From Qipengyuania citrea (GTDB lineage: Bacteria; Pseudomonadota; Alphaproteobacteria; Sphingomonadales; Sphingomonadaceae), in assembly GCF_009828015.1 (NCBI RefSeq), contig NZ_WTYG01000005.1, positions 1-48,746 on the forward strand: 48,746 bases of DNA, read 5' to 3'. A model generated the notes under the pieces. The model did no database searches. It worked only from the letters and a program-made list of their open reading frames with translations, and was not told where the DNA came from. The stretch's first letter is position 1; every line of letters starts with the position of its first letter. Shown here piece after piece: positions 17,194 to 24,281 of this stretch. The position numbers and the translations under genes were made by a program.

Positions 17194-17519
17194 CAGTTGG
17201 CATCCTTCGTGTCGCGAAGGCGATCGATCTCATGAGTAAGGTGATAACCGCTGTCGGTGACGATACGTTCGACATTGCCGAGCCGGTCCTTCACCGAACC
17301 GAGTTCGGCGCGCAGTTCGGCATTTTCCTGTGTGAGCAGCTTCACCCGTTCGACCGCCTGGTCGTTCTTGGGATAGACCGACTTGCCCCAGCTGTTTTCG
17401 AGCGGGTAGCCGTTCTTGATCCGCATCCAAGTGGTCGTGACCCAGGCAATCGAGATGCACAGAACGCCAACTGCCAAGAACGGGGCCAAGGCCTCAACCA
17501 GCATAGCCTTTTCCATCAC
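17193..17519 (-). CDS. PspB-like small membrane coiled-coil protein (array member 3)
   Basis: 108 aa. The membrane helix is LAPFLAVGVLCISIAWVTTT. It is followed by the juxtamembrane WMRIKNGYPLENSWGK, shared with member 2. The coil VKLLTQENAELRAELGSVKD leads to RLGNVERIVTDSGYHLTHEI and a DRLRD tail. The start is GTG at 17519 (GTGA overlap with member 2) or ATG at 17516. Confidence 0.8.
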   Translation of the reverse strand: MMEKAMLVEALAPFLAVGVLCISIAWVTTTWMRIKNGYPLENSWGKSVYPKNDQAVERVKLLTQENAELRAELGSVKDRLGNVERIVTDSGYHLTHEIDRLRDTKDAN

Positions 17520-17854
17520 GCCTTCTCCCCGCGCTTGCGGTTCAGCGGCTCGCCGGCATCGCTTGCCGGCTTGTCGCGCAGCGCCTCGATCTCGTCATGC
17601 AGCGAATAGCCGCGGTCGGTGACGATCTTTTCGAGCACCACCATGCGGTCCTGCATGGTGTCGAGCTTGTCGTGCAGCTGGCGGTTCTCGGCTTTCAGCG
17701 CCTTGGTTTCCGCCGTGTCGCTGCGTTCGGTCTTGCCGCCCCATTCATCCTCGAGCGAATAGCCGTGCCTGGCACGGATCCAGTTGTTGATCAGCCAGCC
17801 ACCGGTGCTCAGCGCGATGATGGCAATGACGAATTCGGGTCCACCCCAATTCAT
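17516..17854 (-). CDS. PspB-like small membrane coiled-coil protein (array member 2)
   Basis: 112 aa. The helix is FVIAIIALSTGGWLIN. It is followed by NWIRARHGYSLEDEWGGK, close to the equivalent stretch in member 3 and evidence of tandem duplication. The coil ALKAENRQLHDKLDTMQD leads to RMVVLEKIVTDRGYSLHDEI and an EALRD tail. ATG overlaps the stop of member 1 (ATGA). Confidence 0.8.
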   Translation of the reverse strand: MNWGGPEFVIAIIALSTGGWLINNWIRARHGYSLEDEWGGKTERSDTAETKALKAENRQLHDKLDTMQDRMVVLEKIVTDRGYSLHDEIEALRDKPASDAGEPLNRKRGEKA

Positions 17855-18162
17855 GACTTGTGTTCTCCCTGTTTCATATCGAGCGGTGTTCCGCTGTCGG
17901 TCGCTTCCACGCTGCGCTGGTCGCGCAGGGCTTCGATCTGTGTTGCCACGTTGTAGCCGCTGTCTGTCACGATGCGTTCGAGCACCCGGACCCGTTCTTC
18001 GAGATCGCCCACGCGGCTGGCATATTGGGCGGCCTTTTCGGCAGTGCTTTCGGCGGTCGCGCTGAGCTGCATCTCGGCCATCTTGTGCTGGTGGCGGGTC
18101 CAGATTGCCAGCCCGCCGATCAGGAACGGCGCCAGCGGAATGAGATAGGCCCAGTCGAACAT
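17851..18162 (-). CDS. PspB-like small membrane coiled-coil protein (array member 1)
   Basis: 103 aa. The N-terminal helix is YLIPLAPFLIGGLAIWT. A coil (STAEKAAQYASRVGDLEE) leads to RVRVLERIVTDSGYNVATQI and an EALRDQ tail. The VLERIVTD core matches the DTVERLVASD of the bona fide PspB encoded just upstream. It starts 31 bp after pspC, the only real gap in this part of the operon, and its stop overlaps member 2 by four bases. Confidence 0.8.
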   Translation of the reverse strand: MFDWAYLIPLAPFLIGGLAIWTRHQHKMAEMQLSATAESTAEKAAQYASRVGDLEERVRVLERIVTDSGYNVATQIEALRDQRSVEATDSGTPLDMKQGEHKS

Positions 18163-18193
18163 TGCTTGTGCTCCCCCTGTGTCGGTCGCCGGA

Positions 18194-18571
18194 TTACCGG
18201 AGGCGTTCGATCTCGGCGGTCAGCCGCGGGTTGTTGCTGACGTAGAAGGTTTCCACTTCGGCCAGGCGGCGGTCGACGTCCTTCATCCGGGCGCGGATTT
18301 CGCGCGCGGTACGCTTGGGGTTCTGCCGCACGCGCTGCCAGTAGGTCTGCTCTTCGCGGTCGACATAGAGGTGCGCAGGCTTCTTGTTCAGCAGCAGGCC
18401 AGCGATGAAGTAGAACGGGATCGTCGATCCGCCGGTCATGAAGGTCAGGCCGAGAAAGCCGAGCCGGACCCAGAAGGCGTTGACCCCGGTGTAATCCGCG
18501 ATGCCCGAGCAGACACCCATGAGCTTCGCGTTCTGTTTGTCGCGGTAAAGCGTCGTGCGGGGGCTGTTCAC
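18194..18571 (-). CDS. pspC: Envelope stress response membrane protein PspC
   Basis: 125 aa. The PspC domain starts at LYRDKQNAKLMGVCSGIADY and spans the helices FWVRLGFLGLTFMTGGS and IPFYFIAGLLLN. A charged C-terminal region ends SNNPRLTAEIERLR, a leucine-rich segment as in other PspC proteins. PspC senses membrane damage and, with PspB, recruits PspA. GTG at 18571 overlaps the pspB stop (GTGA), so the two are translationally coupled. Confidence 0.93.
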   Translation of the reverse strand: MNSPRTTLYRDKQNAKLMGVCSGIADYTGVNAFWVRLGFLGLTFMTGGSTIPFYFIAGLLLNKKPAHLYVDREEQTYWQRVRQNPKRTAREIRARMKDVDRRLAEVETFYVSNNPRLTAEIERLR

Positions 18572-18864
18572 TGGCTGGCTCCTTTTTTCTCGGCAATCAG
18601 CTGTTCGAGTTCGCGCAGCTGCTGGTTGTCCTGTTCGCTGTCGTGGACGATGCGCGCGGGACGGAATTCGGGGTTGTCGCTGGCGACGAGGCGTTCGACC
18701 GTGTCCATCCGGTCGTCGAGCCGCTTGGCGAGGTTGTAGAGTTCCTCGAGCAGCGCTTCGTCGTCGCCGGTGATCGTCGCGGAGGTCTTCCACTTGGTGA
18801 TGTAGTGGAGGATGATCCACGGAAGCCCGATGAAGATCGCGGGAATGATGATAATCTCTTCCAT
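18568..18864 (-). CDS. pspB: Phage shock protein PspB
   Basis: 98 aa. The membrane helix is IIIIPAIFIGLPWIILHYIT. It is followed by a cytoplasmic coil with LAKRLDDRMDTVERLVASDN and PEFRPARIV. These match the PspB pattern (RM..RI..LE.IL....P.WR). PspB binds PspC and relays stress to PspA. The tail (ELEQLIAEKKGASQ) makes it some 25 residues longer than the enteric protein. It lies 4 bp after pspA. Confidence 0.9.
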   Translation of the reverse strand: MEEIIIIPAIFIGLPWIILHYITKWKTSATITGDDEALLEELYNLAKRLDDRMDTVERLVASDNPEFRPARIVHDSEQDNQQLRELEQLIAEKKGASQ

Positions 18865-18868
18865 GGGT

Positions 18869-19558
18869 TCAGTCCTCCTTGCCGGCGCTGCCCTTGCCGA
18901 GCGCCTTTTTCATCTGTTCGAGTTCGTCGTCGATCGCATCGGCGCCCTCGAGCGCGGCGATCTCGTCTGACAGGCTGGGCTTGTCCGACTGATCGGCAAT
19001 GTTCAGCGCATCGGCGCGGCCTTCGGCATAATCGACCCGGCGTTCGAGCTGGTCGAAGCGGCTGAGTGCATCGTCGACGCGTTCGTTGGTCATCAGGCTG
19101 CGCAGCTTGACGCGGTTCTCGGCGCTTTCGAGACGCGCGGCGATCGCGGTCTGGCGGCTGCGGGCTTCGCGCAGGCGGTTCTGCAGCTTCTGGATGTCCT
19201 GCTCGTAGGCGCGCAGCGCATCGTCGAGCACGGCGATTTCCTGCTTGAGCTGCTCGCTCATGTCGCTGGCTTTCTTCTTCTCGACCAGCGCGGCGCGGGC
19301 AAGATCCTCGCGATCCTTGGACACGGCCAGCTGCGCCTTCTCGCCCCAGTCCGCCTGGAGCTTGTCCAGCTTGACCGTGTGCCGGTGCATTTCCTTCTGG
19401 TCGGCAATCGTGCGCGCGGCGCTGGCGCGGACCTCGACCAGCGTTTCCTCCATTTCGAGGATGATCATCCGGATCATCTTCTGGGGGTCGTCCGCCTTGT
19501 CGAGCATGTCGTTGAAATTGGCAGCGATGATATCGCGGGTGCGGCTGAAAATGCCCAT
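18869..19558 (-). CDS. pspA: Phage shock protein PspA
   Basis: 229 aa PspA/IM30 family. It has the amphipathic N-terminal helix MGIFSRTRDIIAANFND, LDKADDPQKMIRMIILEMEE, and a long coiled coil to about residue 190. An acidic C-terminal stretch (ALEGADAIDDELEQMKKALG) follows. It binds damaged membranes and, when free, inhibits PspF. ATG at 19558 has GGAGCACC upstream. The frame is open to an ATG at 19765, giving a possible 298-aa form with a 69-residue extension (see the separate entry). Confidence 0.95.
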   Translation of the reverse strand: MGIFSRTRDIIAANFNDMLDKADDPQKMIRMIILEMEETLVEVRASAARTIADQKEMHRHTVKLDKLQADWGEKAQLAVSKDREDLARAALVEKKKASDMSEQLKQEIAVLDDALRAYEQDIQKLQNRLREARSRQTAIAARLESAENRVKLRSLMTNERVDDALSRFDQLERRVDYAEGRADALNIADQSDKPSLSDEIAALEGADAIDDELEQMKKALGKGSAGKED

Positions 19559-19765
19559 TAAAGGTGCTCCACTGGAAAAAAAGTCCGATCCCTTCGACCG
19601 TCCGCTGTCGCGCGTCGGAGTTGGCGAGCGGCGCAGCCGTTCTACCTCCTCCTCGATACGCGACAAGCGAGGGCGGGCCGAAGCGTCGCCGGTGTCGTTG
19701 TCCCGGCGGTTTTCGGGGGACTGCCGCTCCGGCCCTAGGGGATCATGATCGGGGGGCAGGGTCAT
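19559..19765 (-). CDS. Possible coupled N-terminal extension of PspA or separate translation start
   Basis: A 69-codon open frame begins with ATG at 19765, which overlaps the stop of the 50-aa leader gene (ATGA). It runs without a stop into the PspA start. It reads MTLPPDHDPLGPERQ, then a predicted helix RLSRIEEEVERLRR, then a Ser/Gly-rich linker ending SSGAPL directly before PspA's MGIFS. Either PspA is made in two forms or this is untranslated leader. The ATGA coupling argues for translation. The good ribosome binding site of the short form argues that the short form dominates. Confidence 0.4.
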
Positions 19766-19914
19766 GCAATCTCGACCTGTTCATATGCGGCCAGCACCGG
19801 CGTGGGCGTCGTCACCGCGATCTGCGAGCTCAGTACGACGAAGGTGGCCATCGCAGCGATGCTGGCGATCGCGGCCTGTCCAAGCTGGCTGCGGAAGAAG
19901 CTGCGGTTGTACAT
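19762..19914 (-). CDS. 50-aa membrane leader protein, first gene of the psp operon
   Basis: 50 aa. The basic N terminus MYNRSFFRSQLG precedes a hydrophobic helix AAIASIAAMATFVVLSSQIA and a short tail PVLAAYEQVEIA. It has the strongest ribosome binding site in the operon (GGGAGGTAACC, 19920-19930). It lies about 50 bp from the sigma-54 promoter and ends in an ATGA overlap with the next start. I recognise no named family. The signal-like helix with VLAA could also be a cleaved signal peptide. Its position implies a role in the Psp response. Confidence 0.72.
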   Translation of the reverse strand: MYNRSFFRSQLGQAAIASIAAMATFVVLSSQIAVTTPTPVLAAYEQVEIA

Positions 19915-19965
19915 CTGTGGGTTACCTCCCTTGGGGCCGGTGGGCCAATTGCTGTTGTCCTAGGT

Positions 19966-19985
19966 TAAGCAAGCGGTGTGCCAAA
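19966..19985 (-). promoter_or_regulatory. Sigma-54 (RpoN) promoter of the psp operon
   Basis: The minus strand reads TTTGGCACACCGCTTGCTTA, with the -24 GG and -12 GC elements in the required register (TGGCAC-N5-TTGC). It points at the 50-aa leader gene and faces the divergent pspF. That is the standard arrangement for PspF-activated psp operons. The PspF enhancer sites should lie between here and pspF, but I cannot define them. Confidence 0.88.
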
Positions 19986-20083
19986 CCCCGGAAACGGGAG
20001 GATAGCGTGGGTTTTTCCAGATGCATCAAATAGCGTGTTGGTTTTTCTTGCCAAGCATTGGGAAATATTCCTATCTCTTGGCC

Positions 20084-21109
<1,026 letters not shown>

Positions 21110-21308
21110 CCGGTGCGGGGCCGGCCGGGCGCCCGCCAAGCTGTTGCAATCGCGCGCTGTTCGGCGCTTCCCGCTTACCGCTTGCTTTTTGCAGGACTCG
21201 CGCCTATCTGGCTGGGCATCCCGACATTGTCGCGACACTGGAGGGGCTGGCGCCGCGAGGGGCCGGCACGAAACCCCATTGTCGCATGGGGCGCGTATTG
21301 GAGACTGC

Positions 21309-21887
21309 ATGGCCGATTTGGACCGCTTGACCGAAGTAATCGAACCCGAGGCACAGGCCCTTGGATTCGAGCTCGTGCGCGTCAAGATGATGCCGTCCGA
21401 AGCCGGTGATGGCGGCGAGGCGCTCCAGATCATGGCCGAAGATCCCGCCACGGGCCAGCTGGTGATCGAACAGTGCGCCGCCCTGTCGCGCCGCGTGTCC
21501 GATCGGATCGATGCGCTCGAAGAGCAGGGCGATGTGCTGATCGCCGGGGCCTATCACCTCGAAGTATCGAGTCCGGGGATCGACCGGCCGCTGACCCGGG
21601 CCAAGGATTTCGCCAATTGGGCCGGGCACGAAACCAAGATTTCCATGGCCAAGAGCTATGACGGCCAGCGCAACCTGCGCGGCGAACTCAAGGGCATCGA
21701 CGGCGACATCGTCACCATCGAAGACCGCAAGCAGGGGCTCGTTACGGTCCCCCGCGACCAGATCCATTCGGCGAAGCTCGTCTTGACCGACGAACTGATT
21801 GCCGCCACCCAGCCGCTCGACACGAGCGGTGCCGACGAAATTGTCGAAACCCCCGACATTCCTGACGAAGAAAAGGCAGACGACTGA
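21309..21887 (+). CDS. rimP: Ribosome maturation factor RimP
   Basis: 192 aa, needed for 30S subunit maturation. It has the N-terminal alpha/beta domain (DLDRLTEVIEPEAQALGFEL) with YHLEVSSPGIDRPLTRAKDF. A C-terminal SH3-like part holds GELKGIDGDIVTIEDRKQ. The acidic tail is longer than in enteric RimP. Its stop shares a base with nusA's start (TGATG). First gene of the nusA-infB operon. Confidence 0.95.
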   Translation: MADLDRLTEVIEPEAQALGFELVRVKMMPSEAGDGGEALQIMAEDPATGQLVIEQCAALSRRVSDRIDALEEQGDVLIAGAYHLEVSSPGIDRPLTRAKDFANWAGHETKISMAKSYDGQRNLRGELKGIDGDIVTIEDRKQGLVTVPRDQIHSAKLVLTDELIAATQPLDTSGADEIVETPDIPDEEKADD

Positions 21888-23548
21888 TGGCCAGTGCCAT
21901 TTCCGCCAACAAGGCTGAACTCCTCGCGATCGCCAACTCGGTCGCTTCGGAAAAGATGATCGACAAGGCGATCGTCATCGAGGCGATGGAAGAAGCGATC
22001 CAGAAATCTGCCCGCAACCGTTATGGTGCGGAAAACGACATCCGTGCCAAGCTCGATCCGCTGACCGGCGATCTGCGCCTGTGGCGCGTCGTCGAGGTCG
22101 TCGAGGAAGTCGAGGACTACTTCAAGCAGATCGATCTCAAGGCCGCCGAAAAGCTGCAGGACGACGCCAAGGTCGGTGACTTCATCGTCGATCCGCTGCC
22201 GCCGGTCGATCTCGGCCGTATCGACGCGCAGAGCGCGAAACAGGTGATCTTCCAGAAGGTCCGCGATGCCGAACGCGAGCGCCAGTATGAAGAATTCAAG
22301 GACCGCGCGGGCGAAGTCATCACCGGCGTGATCAAGTCGGTCGAGTTCGGCCATGTGATCGTCAACCTCGGCCGTGCCGAAGGCGTGATCCGCCGCGACC
22401 AGCAGATCCCGCGCGAAGCCGCGCGGGTCGGCGAACGCGTGCGCGCGCTGATCACCAAGGTGGAACGCAACAACCGCGGCCCGCAGATCTTCCTCAGCCG
22501 CGCGCATCCCGATTTCATGCGCAAGCTGTTCGCGCAGGAAGTGCCCGAAATCTACGACGGCATCATCGAGATCAAGGCCGCCGCCCGCGACCCGGGCAGC
22601 CGGGCCAAGATCGGCGTGATCAGCCACGACAGCAGCATCGACCCGGTCGGCGCCTGCGTCGGCATGAAGGGCAGCCGCGTCCAGGCGGTCGTGCAGGAAC
22701 TGCAGGGCGAAAAGATCGACATCATCCCGTGGAGCGATGACGGCGCGACCTTCATCGTCAACGCGCTCCAGCCGGCCACCGTCGCCCGCGTCGTGCTCGA
22801 CGAGGAAGAGGGCCGCATCGAAGTCGTCGTTCCCGATGACCAGCTGTCGCTCGCCATCGGTCGCCGCGGCCAGAACGTGCGTCTCGCCAGCCAGCTGACA
22901 GGCAACCAGATCGACATCATGACCGAGGAAGAAGCCTCGGAAAAACGCCAGAAGGAATTCGCCGAGCGCTCGAAGATGTTCGAGGAAGAGCTCGATGTCG
23001 ACGAAACGCTGTCGCAGCTGCTCGTCGCCGAAGGCTTCGCCGAACTCGAGGAAGTCGCCTATGTCGAGCTCGACGAGCTGGCGGCGATCGAAGGCTTCGA
23101 CGAAGACCTGGCCGGCGAATTGCAGAACCGCGCACAGGAAGCGATCGACCGCCAGGAGGCCGCGCATCGCGAGGCACGCCGCGAACTGGGCGTCGAGGAC
23201 GACCTCGCCGAACTGCCGCACCTCAGCGAAGCGATGCTCGTGACGCTGGGCAAGGCGGGTATCAAGACGCTCGACGACCTGGCGGATCTCGCCACCGACG
23301 AGCTGATCCAGAAGAAGCGCGAAGCCCCGCGTCGGCGCAACAATGCCGACGGTCCGCCGATGCGCCGCCCCTCGGTCCGCGAACAGGACAAGGCCGGCGT
23401 GCTGGGCGAATACGGGTTGAGCGAAGAGCAGGGCAACGAGATCATCATGGCTGCCCGCGCGCACTGGTTCGACGACGAAGAGGAAGCCCCGGCACCTGCC
23501 GCAGCGACCGACACGCAGGAGGCCGCCGATGCGGACTCCACCCAATGA
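21887..23548 (+). CDS. nusA: Transcription termination/antitermination factor NusA
   Basis: 553 aa. It has the N-terminal RNA-polymerase-binding domain (about 1-130), an S1 domain ([20 protein letters not shown], about 140-210) and two KH domains ([19 protein letters not shown], and [18 protein letters not shown]). Two helix-hairpin-helix acidic repeats follow ([20 protein letters not shown], and [18 protein letters not shown]). It acts with RNA polymerase in pausing and antitermination. The 3' end overlaps the next gene by 20 bp. Confidence 0.97.
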   Translation: MASAISANKAELLAIANSVASEKMIDKAIVIEAMEEAIQKSARNRYGAENDIRAKLDPLTGDLRLWRVVEVVEEVEDYFKQIDLKAAEKLQDDAKVGDFIVDPLPPVDLGRIDAQSAKQVIFQKVRDAERERQYEEFKDRAGEVITGVIKSVEFGHVIVNLGRAEGVIRRDQQIPREAARVGERVRALITKVERNNRGPQIFLSRAHPDFMRKLFAQEVPEIYDGIIEIKAAARDPGSRAKIGVISHDSSIDPVGACVGMKGSRVQAVVQELQGEKIDIIPWSDDGATFIVNALQPATVARVVLDEEEGRIEVVVPDDQLSLAIGRRGQNVRLASQLTGNQIDIMTEEEASEKRQKEFAERSKMFEEELDVDETLSQLLVAEGFAELEEVAYVELDELAAIEGFDEDLAGELQNRAQEAIDRQEAAHREARRELGVEDDLAELPHLSEAMLVTLGKAGIKTLDDLADLATDELIQKKREAPRRRNNADGPPMRRPSVREQDKAGVLGEYGLSEEQGNEIIMAARAHWFDDEEEAPAPAAATDTQEAADADSTQ

Positions 23549-24281
23549 GCGCCTGACGTCCGACATCGCTGGCACGCCCAAGGCACGGAAAGCTTCCGAG
23601 CCCGAACGGCGGTGCATTCTTTCGGGGGAGACCGCCCCGCGCGAAACACTCGTGCGGCTGGCGGTTTCGCCTGCCGGACTGGTGCTGCCCGATGCGCATG
23701 AAAAAGCGCCCGGACGCGGCGCCTGGACCGGTGCCCCGCGCGCGGAATTCGCAGCGGCGCTGGCCTCGGGCAAGCTGAAGGGAGCGCTGGCGCGCGCGTT
23801 CAAGACCGGCGATCTGGAATTGCCCGAAACGCTGCCGCAGATGGTCGAGGATGCGCTGACTCGCGTGCTGCTCGACCGACTGGGGCTCGAAATGCGCGTC
23901 GGAAGCCTTATCTTGGGCACCCAGCGCATCGCGGAAGCGGCGCGCGGGGGCTCAGTGGCCATGCTGTTGCATGCTAATGATGCCAGCGAAGACGGGCGCA
24001 AGAAGCTCGACCAGGCGTGGCGCGTGGGACGCGATGCGGAAGGGTCGGGCGAGCGCGGTCTCGAACTGCCACTGGACCGGAGCGCTCTGTCTGTGGCATT
24101 GGGCCGCGACAATGTCGTCCATCTGGCGCTGGCCGATGATGCTGCGGTCGCGAGGGTCATGAAACCGCTGACGCGCCTCATGCACTATCTGGGGCATGAC
24201 CTGCCCACCGCTGAGCGGCGCGCCTCCGTATGCGCGCCGGATGACGAACTGAACGAGACGAACGAGAGAAACGAGCAATAA
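23529..24281 (+). CDS. ylxR: YlxR (DUF448) RNA-binding protein with L7Ae-like C-terminal domain
   Basis: 250 aa. The YlxR domain, about residues 20-95, includes RRCILSGETAPRETLVRLAV and GRGAWTGA. It is joined to a C-terminal L7Ae-like fold (LGLEMRVGSLILGTQRIAEA, then VAMLLHANDAS). Such fused proteins are usual between nusA and infB in alphaproteobacteria and probably bind RNA. It overlaps nusA at its 5' end and infB by one base (TAATG). Confidence 0.9.
   Translation: MRTPPNERLTSDIAGTPKARKASEPERRCILSGETAPRETLVRLAVSPAGLVLPDAHEKAPGRGAWTGAPRAEFAAALASGKLKGALARAFKTGDLELPETLPQMVEDALTRVLLDRLGLEMRVGSLILGTQRIAEAARGGSVAMLLHANDASEDGRKKLDQAWRVGRDAEGSGERGLELPLDRSALSVALGRDNVVHLALADDAAVARVMKPLTRLMHYLGHDLPTAERRASVCAPDDELNETNERNEQ

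Noticed and set aside
21656..24181. 841-codon minus-strand frame opposite rimP-nusA-ylxR
   Set aside because: It spans three well-supported genes and has repetitive His/Asp/Leu composition typical of antisense shadows in GC-rich DNA.
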